Shown: positions 37,756 to 50,073, numbered from the stretch's first letter. The stretch: DNA of 64,000 nucleotides from Coptis chinensis (GCA_015680905.1 CM027383.1:96247501-96311500), one strand, 5' to 3'. Program-made: numbers and translations. The notes: generated from the letters alone by a model not told the origin.

Positions 37756-37887
37756 ACAAAATAATTGATCCAAGCACTCAACCGCCGTTTGATCTTGCTC
37801 CCAACTCTCCTTACTCTACTGTAGTGCGTTATTTTATGTGTTATTTTGTCCTGTAGTGCGAAAAAAAACCCTAGCTTATTAGATAGA

Positions 37888-39358
37888 TTAGTGAATGCCC
37901 GTGCCAGTCGGCACTCTAAACACATTGTTTTTGGACAACACACCAAAAGACCATTTCTATGGTAGTATTGGATTGATGATATAACTATTTCCAACAGTTT
38001 TATACTTCATAATCATTTCATACGCATACTCAAGTGAGCTTAATGATTGCAATTCTATGCATTTCATTTATCACAAACCAACTCATTACACATACCCTTA
38101 CACATTCATTAATTCAACACATATCAGAATGAGAATGAGGAAAATAAGGGGAGAGAGTCTTCAATTAAGAGCATCACCATTTTTTTTTTAAATAAAAAAA
38201 TCTAGCATGATCTCCTTTATATTTTCAATATTTCAAAAACCTAAATCCTGTCATAACCTGAAAATCACACAATACAATTCTCATAGATCAACCATACCAA
38301 AATATATAACTTCATATTTATACATAACAATAATTACTTCTAAAACTTAATAGCATTGTCATACTCATTTAATTTAACATAAGACTAATAATAGTATTAT
38401 TACAAATAAAAACAGCATAATTACCCATAATTGTAACAAATGTAGGCTGCGAAGATGGAGAAAAATACGTTATCTATGCGTTTTTCATTCTATTTTGCTC
38501 ATCAAGTTGACTGGATTCACAAATTCTTGTCATTCAAAGTCGATTAATAAAAGTCCAAATCTTTGCGTTTCGATTCTTCATATAGGGTTTTAATATTCCA
38601 TTCTATCGACTGTGTTTTAAGTGAAACGACTTTGTATTACTGATGGTAGTGAAGATGTGTAATGCGTAATCTTGCCGTGATAAGTGAAGATGTGTCTGTA
38701 ATCTCTTCTACAGTTACATGAGTTTAATCATTGGAAACATGCATTTTAATCACTGAAGAATATTGTAAAAGGGTCGATTGAATGTAGAAAATATGCTCAC
38801 ACATTTCCTTATTTCCCTCTTCATCATTTACACTATTAATTACAGCAACACTCACATTTCCTCATTTCCCTCTTCATCATTTATATTATTAATTACAACA
38901 ACACTCACACATTTCCTCATTTCCCTCTTCATCATTTATGTTATTAATTACAACAACACAAATTTTAAACTTTAAATTGAAACGAAACAAACATTTAATA
39001 ACGCTAATCAATTTAGTTTTACAAAACCCAAACTAAAAACGTACCTCATTCAGTGTGAGTGTATCGCTGAAAAAGGGAGAAGAGACTCGAAATCAGAAAT
39101 TGGGCTTCTTTTCTTTTTGCACTCTCGTCTTTTATCTTTTTTGCTCTCTCCTCTTTCAACCTGTTTTGTGTTGTTGTGAAATAGAGTGAAAATGAAGCGA
39201 GCTGATTTGGCGGCTTCGCTAGTGAGAATTTCGAAAACAAATAAAAGTAATTGATCCGCACTCAGCAGCCGTTAGATCTTACTCAAAATGATCTGGACCA
39301 TCCTTTGTGTGTTATTTTGTCTTGTAGTGGGGAAAAAAACCCTAACTTATTAGATAGA
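37888..39358 (-). mobile_element. Helitron 2 (nonautonomous)
   Basis: A 1471-bp element. On the - strand it starts TCTATCTAATAAGTTAGGG at 39358 and is preceded by host A. It ends with the same GTGCC-GACT-GGCAC hairpin and CACTAA at 37888, immediately followed by the TCTATC start of Helitron 1. It has no Rep/helicase. It shares both ends with Helitron 1, so it could be moved by the same protein family. Confidence 0.9.
38801..38963. repeat. Three tandem ~54-bp repeats in Helitron 2
   Basis: Starts at 38801, 38854 and 38909 with 'acatttcct', each continuing 'atttccctcttcatcattta' and then an 'attaattaca' core. The units differ by a few substitutions. Confidence 0.85.
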
Positions 39359-39404
39359 TACCTAACATTTTTCTAGCCAGATCAAGTATAACATTAGGCA
39401 GAAT

Positions 39405-39850
39405 TTAATTTCGTCCACACATTCTTCTCAATAAACTAGATTGTGGGTGAATTCTACCAGGTACATGAAAAAACACATGGCTAGGTGGTCTGTAGTTGGT
39501 AGCTAGCACATTGTAATAACATTTCCATTTCCAATAGCAGAGAGAAGCTCTAGGGTGATTCTCTAAATACCAAACAACCAAATTACTGATGTTATTTTTT
39601 GTTCTTGGGAATGAACAGATGCAATGACACATAGATTTTACTGTGTGTTCTTCTTCTTTTTTATGTCTCCATTTAAGCTTATCTACAGTGTTATGTCTTG
39701 TTAAAAAGATGGTTTGAATTTTGACACTAGTTTGGGCGTTAAATAGTTGATTCATAGTATCAAGTTTCCAAGTTCTAGAGTTTGTATCAATATGGTCTGA
39801 CACTTTGTTATAACCATGGTGAGTTATGGTATCTTGGGGCACTTTCCCAC
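39405..39850 (-). pseudogene. LINE zinc-binding/linker region
   Basis: The - strand ORF 39842-39405 contains DTNSRTWKLDTMNQLFN, VDKLKWRHKKEEEHTVKS and similar words of the zf-RVT region that follows the reverse transcriptase in plant LINEs. The upstream sequence adds a WNDSWTPDTP-like motif. It is cut by the Helitron at 39358. Confidence 0.75.
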
Positions 39851-40156
39851 TAGGTGTATCAGGGGTCCACGAGTCATTCTAGATGTTAATATATCCATAC
39901 CTACACACCAAATGGAGTTATTTATCAAAGATTTAAGATTTGTTTTTGAAAACCTATCCAAACCCAAGAAACAACATGCTTAGGAATTGAATGTAAGACA
40001 TCTAAGTGGTGGAAATACTTACATTTGAGCTGCTGAAAAAGAAAGGAGTATGGATTAGTTATAACATGCCAAACAATATAATTTTAATTATATGGGCCTA
40101 ATTGTCTGTAGCCATGTCTCTAATCCCTAAACCTCCATATTTGTTTTGAGTGTAAA

Positions 40157-40507
40157 TGTAATGACTCGTCTCATTTTACTACGCCGATACTGTCCCCACT
40201 TAGTCACTGTGGACATCCGATAGTGTGGGGTTTTTTGGACTCTGGACAACAACTTCCCAATAGGTTACCCATTATTAAACTAATCTTGCACGAGCACGCT
40301 TAAATGTGGAGTTCTCACCAACCCTACAACCAAACAATCCAAAAAATGCCTCGATGTTAGGATTTAGAGATCAATTACTCATAGTCAGGATTTTTGGACG
40401 ACCACCTAAGCCAAGTGGGATCACATTATAGCGCAACCATCACCCATATATGGATTAGGCGCCTTTCCATCATACCCCCTCCTTGGGACACATTCAGGGA
40501 TATCACA
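40157..40507 (-). mobile_element. Solo LTR with 5S rRNA-like sequence (Cassandra-like)
   Basis: A 351-bp segment that begins TGTGATATCCC and ends CATTACA on the - strand. Its - strand interior (about 40325-40245) resembles 5S rRNA around AGAACTCC, TTAAGCGTGCT and TGGGAAGT. LTRs carrying 5S sequence define Cassandra-type TRIM elements, which use a Pol III promoter. It interrupts the LINE reverse transcriptase. Flanking pentamers gtaaa and gcaga match poorly, so the borders are approximate. Confidence 0.68.
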
Positions 40508-40509
40508 GC

Positions 40510-41440
40510 AGATAGATTTCCAACTTTTTAGATAAAGTGGGTGGGATTTCCCCTTGTTTGTTCCCCACTAGAAGTCGTCCCTTTGCACACAAACCACGTA
40601 TTAATGGTGGAAGTGACTATGTCTGGTAACATGAAAGTGGACATGTGGAACACATGCATAGCTAAAGGAACTGTTTTGTAAGAACAATTCTAGCAACTTG
40701 AGACGATATTTTCCCTTTCCAACCTGCAATTCTCTTATTTACCTTGGTAATAAGATCATTGAATATAACAAATATAGGTTGGCCTGGGATAAGGAGAGAG
40801 CCCACATACTTCTCTCTAATGGTTATAATTATCATGTCTAGTTTTCATGATGGAAGCAATAAGTTCAGGATTGCAGATTATTACTAAAATTGATACCATA
40901 TTTTTCATATATAATTGATCTCTTTGCTTGTAATGTCATAGTAAGAACTTTAGAGCATCTAAAAGTTTTTCAGCTTCATTCATATTTGCTCTACATAATA
41001 TATATAAATGCATCATCAGCAAATAACAACAACTGCGATATATGAGTGCTATATCTTGAGATGTTGATGCCATGTATATTTTTTTCAATATGTTGCGGCA
41101 TTAGCGCTCTTTTCAGGAATAAAATCAGAAGCAACTGTTACAAAGTCCCTTTTGATGATTGATGCCAAAAAGACGGGCCTCTAGTTTTCATATCTAGGAT
41201 TCTAGAGAGAACTTCCATGATAAGAATGAACAAAATGAGACCAAGGATCCCCTTGTCTCAAAAAGAGAACTATTTACATTGACATAAAACTGAGGTGAGG
41301 ATATAAATTGATTTACAAGATTTACAAGATTGACTAAGTGTGGGTCAAGACCTAGGGATGATAGAATAGAGAGGAGAGCTTGCCAATTGACTCGGTCAAA
41401 AGCCTTTGACATATTAAGCTTAATTGCCATTAAGTCATAT
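40510..41440 (-). pseudogene. LINE reverse transcriptase fragment
   Basis: The - strand shows MAIKLNMSKAFDRVNW (about 41430-41380), an early RT block, and LLLFADDAFIY with the catalytic FADD at 41023-41012. A later thumb-like GWKGKILSQVARIVLTKQF lies near 40710. Frame changes and stops occur throughout. It continues after the LTR insertion as KYGGLGIRDMA near 40130. Confidence 0.8.
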
Positions 41441-41729
41441 TTACCTTACTTATGTTTCATAGTATGCATAATATGGTAGGGAAGCCATCTGGCCCAAGTG
41501 ATGTGAGGCCTCCTATATGTTGAGTACCATACATTCCAATAGTCCATATAATATCCTAATGAGGATGAACCTTTACAAACATACAGGACACACATAATAT
41601 GTACAAATTCAAACATGCATGAAACAAAATCTAGCAACCACATTCTTGTAGTTGCCTCCATCCAAGGAATACTCCTCGATCAGCTCACCAATCTATTTAC
41701 AAATATCATTACCCAGGAACAACCTGAAA
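41441..41729. other. Unassigned sequence upstream of LINE RT
   Basis: May be diverged LINE 5' sequence. No recognisable endonuclease motif and no exon was found. Confidence 0.35.
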
Positions 41730-42174
41730 TAGGAGTGTAAGTGGATATCCAAATATTCGAATCCAATTTGAATTCATATTTGATAAATCGGATATTATTC
41801 AAAAAATTTGGATATCATATTTGAATTCGGATAATTTTTTATGTCCAAACTGGTTTCGGATACGGATACAAATTCGGATATATCCGCATCCAATAATATC
41901 CGATCCAATTTAAAAAACTGATAGTTATTATATATAATTAATTTATAGGTAATTGTTTATTATATAAAATCATAAACTAATATTATAAAACTATAATAAC
42001 AAAATAATAATAATAAATGATAAATATATATATTTATACTAGTTTTTATAATGGTAAAATAAATTATTCAAAATAAATAAAATTTCTATTGATATTAATT
42101 TTCAGATAGGATATTATCTAATATTGAATTCGAATAAAATTTTAATATCGGATATCAGTATAAATTTTACCCCT
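41730..42174. mobile_element. hAT-like nonautonomous element, copy A
   Basis: Begins 'taggagtgtaagtggatatcc' in outline and ends near '...taaattttacccct'. It is filled with 'ttcggata'/'tatccgaat' words. It is clearly the same family as 54170-54684. The ends resemble hAT-type 'TAGGGGTGCAAGTGG' termini, but a target duplication was not clear. Confidence 0.6.
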
Positions 42175-42931
42175 CTGTTTGCACTTTGCACCCTAACCTA
42201 AAGTGTCGCAACCAAACTATCATCAAATGCATATCATATTTGCCATGGATTTTGGCAGTTTTAGATCCCCATTTTACAACGTGCATTGTATAAAGTTGGC
42301 AACTTGCACGAAGCCACAAATATAAAACACGTGAACCCAAACTGTAATCAACGCCGACAAAACGCGGGTCATTTTTCTCGAAATGGTTGCCCAAAATTTC
42401 AATTGGTAGGAGAAAATGTGAAACTCATTCAAAATATCACGATAAAAACAAGGCTTCAGCTAACAATCTCATTATTAAGATCTAATCTACTTTTCGTTGT
42501 TACTAAACGAACAATAAAACCTCTTCTAATAAAAGAAGTATCCAAGTATTAGTTATTTATGTTTTTACCATAAATGCCCTCAATCTTTCAACACTTTTCC
42601 ATAAAAGAGTAAATTATTAGATGCAGACATTTTCAGTTGAACACACAAACCACGTCTCTTTCCTTTGCCCTTAATAAGAAGATTCTATACTTCATCTCTT
42701 TTCTTAATCCCAATTCCCATATTCAGCTTAAATTTCACGTTGCATGATCCATTAGTACACGTTTTTATTACTAATTTTGCTTATTTACGTCACTTTTGAG
42801 GTAAAAAACGTATCTTTATGTGCTGGGCCTGTTAATTATTGAGTTATTCGAGTTGGGCATGTTTTAAATTTGATTATTTGAAGTAAAGTTGAAGTTTTTT
42901 GATTGGATCAGTTGTTGACTTTTGAGAAAAT
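42175..42931. other. Upstream region of vacuolar sorting receptor
   Basis: No exon supported. Probably contains the promoter and 5'UTR of the gene starting at 42932. Confidence 0.4.
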
Positions 42932-45900
42932 ATGATGGAAGAGAAGAAGATATGTGTATTGGTTTTGTTTTTTATGTTGATGATTGGTAGCTGTTTAGGT
43001 AGATTTGTTGTGGAGAAGAATAGTTTAAGAGTAACATCACCACAGTCATTAAAATCTGTTTATGAATGTGCTATTGGGAATTTTGGTGTTCCTCAATATG
43101 GTGGAACTTTGATTGGAACTGTTGTTTATCCCAAAGCGAATCAGAAGGCGTGTAAGGGATTTGATGAGGTTGAAATTTCGTTCAAATCCAAGCCTGGTGG
43201 TCTCCCAACTTTTGTTCTTGTTGATAGAGGAGGTTAGCTCTATAAACTTTGATTGCATGTTTCATATTGTCTGAAGTTACAATTAATGAATTAGTATTGC
43301 TTTGGTGCATGATCCATTTTGATTTCGATATAATCGAGGTTGATACACTTTTTTTTTGCCATAATTAGTATGTATGAGATACAATAGATTTGTAGTGGAA
43401 TTTTATGAAATGATCTACATGTTTCTGATTAGGCTTAGTTCATTTAACCATGCTTGTTAATGAGTTCAGCTTTCAAAATCTCGTGGACAATGCCAACTAG
43501 CGTCTTATCTGTAATATTGTTGTGAGTGCAGATTGTTTCTTCACGTTGAAGGCATGGAATGCGCAAAAAGCTGGAGCAGCTGCAATCCTTGTTGCAGATG
43601 ACAAGGTAGAGCCTTTGATCACAATGGATAATCCTGAAGAAGATAAGAGTCATCCTGATTACTTACAGAACATTACTATACCGTCGGCGCTTGTTCACAA
43701 AACTTTTGGGGAAAGCATCAAGAAAGCTCTGTCAGATGGAGAAATGGTTAATGTCAATTTGGATTGGAGGGAGTCACTTCCTCATCCTGATGAGCGGGTA
43801 GAGTACGAGTTCTGGACGAACAGTAATGATGAGTGTGGACCCAAGTGTGACAGCCAGATTGAGTTCATTAAGGAATTCAAAGGTGCAGCTCAAATACTTG
43901 AACAGAAAGGTTATACTCAGTTCACTCCACGTTACATCACTTGGTACTGTCCTGAAGCTTTTATATTGAGCAAGCAATGCAAATCTCAGTGCATCAATCA
44001 TGGGAGATATTGTGCTCCAGACCCCGAACAGGATTTCAGTAGAGGTTATGATGGGAAGGATGTTGTGGTTCAGAATCTTCGCCAGGCTTGTTTATACAAA
44101 GTTTCTAATGAAAGCGGTAAACCATGGCTTTGGTGGGACTATGTAACTGATTTTGCCATCCGATGCCCAATGAAGGACAAGAAATACACGAAGGAATGTG
44201 CTGATCAAGTCATCAAGTCCTTGGGTATGTTAGAAATTTCCCTTCAGTAAATATATTTTTGTAATGTTTGCATCTATTAGAATGGGTCCTTTCTTTCTTC
44301 GGCGATGCTTATGCATGATCTTGCCTATGACTCAATATGGTCCGTGCATACAATAGCCATTTCTATGTTAGTATTTGCTAACTTGCTTTTATCTATCAGA
44401 GGTGCTAATCTTGATTCTATTTTAGTTTTTTAGAGTGCATCCTCATGACGTGTTTGTGTTAGGCAACCAGTGTAGTGACTAATTGACTCGTGATGTTATA
44501 ATTTAAGTATACATATGGTATTAGTTTACAAGAGGTACTATATTGTTCAAGTTGGTATTTATTCACTTGATGTGTTAACAGGTCTTGACCTCAAAAAGAT
44601 AGATGAATGTATAGGAGATTCGGAAGCTGATGTAGATAATCCAGTTCTTAAAGCAGAACAGGATGCTCAGGTTATTTGGATATCTCATTCTAGATCTCTC
44701 AAATTGTTCCATTACTGTGCATGCGCGTGCGCGTGCGCGTGTGTGTGTGGACAAACACTGATATTCTACTCTGGTGATTTCTGATTTTAGATTGGCAAAG
44801 GTTCCCGAGGAGATGTGACCATATTGCCTACCCTTGTAATTAACAACAGACAATACCGAGGTTTGGACCATGGTTTCTAAGCATTTTGATTGGCCCATGT
44901 TGTGTTAGTGAGTTGTGTGCCTTTAACTTGTGTTGTTTATGTTTTGTTTTTTTATTTTTTATTTTTTCTATTGTTTACAGGTAAGTTGGACAAAGGAGCA
45001 GTTTTGAAAGCCATATGTGCAGGTTTTCAAGAAACTACTGAACCTGCAGTTTGCCTAAGTGACGGTAAGCCGAAATATGAATATGTATTTCCATGTCACC
45101 ATGCTTACTTACCTTCAGTTTCAATACTAAGCTCTTCTCTAATTCCCCAACTCATCCCTCTTGTTCCATTTATAAGCACTTAGTTCCTACTTCAAATCAT
45201 CTTCACCACATGTATGAATTTTCATAGTCTAGTTATTCTCTGAAGTTTAGACACATTACAGATGGGGGCAGTCATTTTTTAATAATTAAGTTAGTTTAGG
45301 ATGATGGTTGAGCTTGTATTTATCTTTTATCTATACTTGATGTGTCAAGGGATTGAAACAAACGAGTGCTTAGAGAATAATGGAGGATGCTGGAAGGATA
45401 ATGCTGCTAATATTACTGCATGCAAGGTACATTTTTTCATCTAGACATTGACTTCGTTTTGTAAATGTGATGTTTTCTCATGTTTTCTTGTATGGTGATA
45501 AGTATATAATGAACTTGGTATATGTCGTCAGATCTTTTTATTTATTTATTTTATTATTACTTATCTTTGTTTAGTATTTGTGTTTCTCATGATATTCCTT
45601 GTTTTGTACTATACTTTCGTTTTTTTAGGATACTTTTCGAGGGAAAGTGTGTGAGTGCCCTGTTGTGGAAGGTGTAAAATTTGTAGGCGATGGTTACACG
45701 CATTGTGAAGGTACATACTTAATCCATTTTAGATTATAATAAATTTTTATACAGTATGGTAATTTGTCACATAAAACTTGTGATTAAGTTCTTATATATA
45801 GTGAAAGTTGAGTTCCTTGGTCTTATTGATTTTCCTTGTATGTTCAGGAGGTCAAAACAGTCTTTGTTTTCTGTGAATCAGTCCTTTTACTAGACTGTAT

Positions 45901-47835
45901 GATTCGGTTATAGTTCTCTTGCAGGAGTTTTTTCATTGGTCTATCACAAACAAAATTTGTTGGACATTAATTGGTTTCTCATAATTTATTAAATGACTAG
46001 CGCATATAGTCTGGTGATTTCTTTATAAACTTACACAGGTGGATTCAAATGCATGTGTTAGCGTGAGAATTGATTACGTTACATTTATAATATTGTGCGG
46101 TCGCGTAGCTCATCTTTAGGTGCATCATATTGACTATCATCTATATTCAATTTATAGTAGTTCTACAATAGTCATTAGTTGAAATAGTGCATTGGTAGTT
46201 TTCAAATTTAGCTTAGCTGAAAAATTCATTAATCTTTAATCGACAGCTTCGAGAGCTACGTTGTGAAATTAATAATGGAGGTTGTTGGAAGAAAACCCAA
46301 GATGGTCGGACATACTCTGCTTGTGTGGTAAGTGGGTCAATGCAACTTCTCCTTTATGATTTCCACATTTGTGTTTGCAGATTGATTAACTTTGAGTTGG
46401 GTTTTCAGGATGATAATTCCAAAGGTTGCAAGTGTCCACCGGGATTTAAGGGAGATGGCATTGAATCATGCGAAGGTACTTGTCATTTGTCATTGTTTAC
46501 TATTGTTTGTCTTCTTCAGTAACTATGATGTATGTGGGGAGCAATCTGTCTGCCTATAATCTCTCACTTTTCCTATATACTTAAAAGTATGTTGCAGTGA
46601 ATTTTCTTTCATCTTTGTCGTAGATATCTATCTTTTAATTGATGAAGTTAAAAAAATTATGTTTTAGATGTATAATGAACTATAATGTTCCTAGCTATCA
46701 AGTCTTTCTCTGCTTGTGCTAGTAAGGTCCCTCCACACATAAGTCAGTAGTTGTCGTGTCTGTAGCACTCCAGTCAATTTTGTTCCTGTAGAAAATTAAT
46801 GGCTAGTATTGGCATGCCTGATGCCTTATGTTACATATGCTTATTTCACATTGAAATTGGGAAGAGTATTAGATGGGTGAAGATTTTTGAGCTCTGTTAC
46901 CATTCCAAAGAGTTGACTTTCATCTTTTCCCTTGTTAAAATCATGATGGATGATTGGATGCGTCTATTTAATATATATTCTTCTTTGTAGTTGACATTTA
47001 TTGGAGATAATCATTCTATTAGTAATTTGATGTACTTAAGTGTCTTCTATGTGTTTCAGATGTGGACGAATGCAAGGACAAACTTGCATGTCAATGCCCA
47101 GAGTGCAAATGCAAGAACACGTGGGGAAGTTATGAATGCAGTTGCGGTGGTAATTTGTTGTACATGCATGAGCATGACACATGTATCAGTGAGTTTCTCA
47201 ATCCACCTTCTTTTCCTTCCTACTTTTTTGTGGGGGAGAACCTCAAATAATATATCCCATTGGTCATATTGTGATTTGATAACGTAATATATAAGAAGCA
47301 ACAGACAAGTCACTCATCCTCAAGAAAGATCTCAAAAATTGAAATGGTTATTGTTTGGAATTGGGCCTAAAATATTACAAAATGTTTCTGGAACATGATA
47401 ATGATAATTCCAGAATGGATGCTTTTAGCTTCAGTTTGTCAACTTTGTAATTGTTGGATAGTGTGTTACCTCATTATGCTTTCCTTTAGCATAGCAGTGA
47501 GAATTTTCCTGTGGTGATTTGCAGGTAAAGAGGGATCTGCACAGGTCAGTTGGAGGTTCGTGTGGGCGATTTTCCTCTGTTTGGCTGTTGCAGGTGTTGG
47601 TGGTTATGCTGTGTACAAGTACAGGATCCGGGTATGCTGCAGCCTTTCTATTGTTTTGTACCATCTGCTTGTCTAATGCTGAATGCATCTGTATTTGCTA
47701 TGCTGTTCTGACATGATTCTGTAAATTCTTATGCAGAGATACATGGATTCTGAAATTCGGGCTATCATGGCGCAATACATGCCATTGGATAATCAGGGAG
47801 AGGTCCCAAATCATATGCCCCATGGGGACATCTGA
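42932..47835 (+). CDS. Vacuolar sorting receptor (VSR/BP80 family)
   Basis: Twelve exons: 42932-43232, 43532-44224, 44582-44670, 44791-44860, 44981-45064, 45350-45426, 45629-45710, 46254-46327, 46409-46475, 47060-47188, 47525-47631 and 47737-47835. They join in phase to about 623 aa, the normal VSR length. The order is a signal peptide (about 1-24), a PA domain with [11 protein letters not shown], a large VSR luminal domain ([17 protein letters not shown]), and Cys-rich EGF-type repeats ([34 protein letters not shown]). A single membrane helix follows (about 567-586), then a short tail with the sorting motif YMPL (605-608). By family knowledge it carries vacuolar cargo from Golgi/TGN to the prevacuole. 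Exon 8 is odd: the expected acceptor (46247) gives a stop because of an apparent 2-nt loss. An AG 7 nt downstream restores frame. Confidence 0.95.
44718..44750. repeat. GC/GT alternating microsatellite in VSR intron
   Basis: An alternating purine-pyrimidine tract (TGCGCG then TGTGTG repeats) in intron 3 of the receptor gene. Such tracts can form Z-DNA and vary in length. Confidence 0.7.
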
Positions 47836-50073
47836 AAAGTCCCAGGTCCCAAATCTTTTCATCTGAAAGCTCATCGATGAAAAGATTGAGTGATCAAGAA
47901 AACAAAAAGTAGAACGTATACACTTCCTCCCATTAATTAGGTTGCAGGCCATCGTTCTCTCCATAAAGCTCAGTAGTGTTATTGCTGCTGCTGTTGCTCA
48001 CTGTGAAAATGGGGGGAAGTCTTACCCTGGCTCTTATAAACGTGTGTGTATGTGTTAATTTCATGTATATTTGATCCTAATACACGGGTTTAGCACATGA
48101 GTGTAGGTACTATTCCTCTGTTTTCCTAATGTTACACAATTATGCCTGAGATGGATTGTGATGATATTTTTCTGCTCATCAACAGGTCCTTCCTCTAAAG
48201 AAATGAGAACATTATACTCAAAAACAGAAAACGTTTTAAAATTATGTGGGTCCAATTAACTAGGTTTTTTATGCAACAAATAGGTGCCTTTAATTTTTTT
48301 CTAACAAGTTTTTTACTGTATAACCCGTCTGTAGATTGATTTACTGTATAACCCGTCTCTAGATTGATTGCTACTTCAGACTGTAGAAATCCAAGGGTGC
48401 GCATCTGGAAAGCCGGGGTGGGTTTTTAAAAATAACTGAGGGGTGAAGGTTTTGCTATGCGTAAAAGCGTTACTTCTTGTCACTGTAATAGTGAAAATCT
48501 CGTAAGGATGGATATGACCTTCGAACTCATTTTCCTATAGTAAAGGGAAAAAGCCTTTTGACTATTTTTTATGAAACAAAACTTGAATTGGAATTGCTCA
48601 AAAAAAATGAGGACAATACAGTCGGAAAAAAAGTTTTTGGTTTTTCGGAATGGCACCAGGTTAAGCTATTTAAGGAAGAGCCGAAGAACTGTATGCACAT
48701 TGATAGAGTTCTCTACTAAATGACCAGTGTTTGATACCAACCTAATAAGTATGCCAGGTTAAGGTGCTGTGTGGATGCTTGAATCAATATTTGCGCTGGC
48801 GTATCTTTAACCTCCCTTGTAATTGTGGAATTGTTTTGGCCTTCTTCGGTATGTAACCAACTCTGAGGTGTCCCATAGTTCAATATTCCATCAAGGACAT
48901 CCAGGATGACTGACTGAAACTGTTGCTTTTTACATTCAGGACATCCAGGATGAAGACTTATCGGGCAGGGGGGGGGGGGTGGCAGCCAAATGATGTTGTC
49001 AAATAACACTACCACCGATGGATATATTATATGAGGTTCTCTCCAAATGGATATATTATCCAAGGTGTCAGTTCCATATTCTACCATGAGATATTCAGGG
49101 TACTATTTCCACTCTAAAGTTTCAAAAAGTAAACAACAACCAAAGATCATCCAAATCAAGAAGCAGCATTGGTTGCAACATTCAACAAGAAAAAAATAAA
49201 GAGCGCAACACATTATGCATCTTATTGCCAGAGAGAAGCATCTTCAAATTTTCCACTCTCTCCACTCCAAAAGTTTTATTCGTTGTTTCAATAAAGATAC
49301 AAGTGAAACATATAAAACCAACTTAGGCATCCAACTTTGCAGGCATCCAATTCTTCAGTGAACATGACTCTTGTTTCAGCAGTTTCTATCTCACGTCCCT
49401 CTTAAGAGCAATCACTCTGGTACACCTCATTTGTCCCTGGTGCCTGATCGAGCAGAATGACACGTGAGTACGCTACTAGAGAAAAAACTCAATGCAAAAA
49501 CTATGAGACTAAGGACAAACTGTTTCCTCTACAGTTTTTCTCTTCTATAGACCAATGGGTAAAGGGTGTAATGCTATTCTTTAAAACAATGTCCACTATA
49601 GGAATTTCCATAGACCATCCCAAATAAGACAGCTCCTCAAATTATATTGTGTTCACAGAATGAATACATGAGACCTCGTTGCAACTAGCCCTTTCGTCAT
49701 ACCTATCAAAAAGATATCTCATCATGAGAGATCTGGTTCAATGCTGTTGATGGACCATATAAGTCTACTATTATTTTTTTGGGGGGATAAATTAGCATCT
49801 TATTCACCGATCAGATACAAAGAGTACTGCAAAGAGAAGTGAGTAGCTAGGAATACTTGAACTCCTCATCTCTAACTTGCTTCTCCATGATGGTTCAAAA
49901 TTTTAATTCTTGAATATAGGATTTGAGTTTGGGCAAACACTAAGGGTGTCTGTAGATGAAATTGAGCACCAAGTCTGTCAAGAACTGCTAATTTGTGGTC
50001 CGACTTATGAAAAGTTACAACAGAACTAGCAACTCTCGGGGAAAAGCCACAGATACTTACCCTCCATATTGAG
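47836..50073. other. Convergent intergenic region
   Basis: Between the receptor gene and the FAX3-like gene. It begins with the receptor's 3'UTR. It has a 'tttactgtataacccgtct' direct repeat near 48310-48365 and a G-run at about 48967-48978. No exon was found. The opposite-strand open frame with a proline run is an artefact of the G-run. Confidence 0.45.

Larger units (their letters stand above)
28537..37887 (-). mobile_element. Helitron 1 (autonomous type, decayed)
   Basis: On the - strand it starts TCTATCTAATAAGC at 37887. It ends with a hairpin (GTGCC-GACT-GGCAC) followed by GGGCATTCACTAG, giving the CTRR terminus at 28540-28537, then host T. There is no target duplication, and the insertion lies between A and T. 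It encodes Rep/helicase (29503-33790). These are the hallmarks of rolling-circle Helitrons. It has a second, decayed 5'-end-like sequence inside (about 36750-36875) and carries a captured CAP-G exon. Its 5' border directly abuts the 3' end of Helitron 2. Confidence 0.92.
27836..41440 (-). mobile_element. L1-type LINE, split by nested insertions
   Basis: Domains occur in LINE order on the - strand: reverse transcriptase (41440-40510), zinc-binding/linker region (39850-39405), RNase H-like tail (28440-27860), then a T-rich stretch at 27836-27860 that reads as a poly-A tail. Helitrons occupy 28537-39358 and an LTR occupies 40157-40507. If the Helitrons are removed, the frame passes from ...LIWLEKC into VFHNNRKPN, a normal LINE linker, apart from one in-frame stop. 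The 5' part (endonuclease) was not found. Many stops make it a dead copy. Confidence 0.8.

Noticed and set aside
40245-40325. A genuine 5S rRNA gene
   Set aside because: Similarity to 5S is partial and lies inside an LTR-like segment nested in a LINE.
41446-41661. 71-codon - strand ORF as a gene
   Set aside because: No recognisable motif; at most it is diverged LINE sequence upstream of the RT.
48716-49087. Proline-run ORF on the - strand
   Set aside because: The proline run is a translated G-run and no splice or homology support exists.
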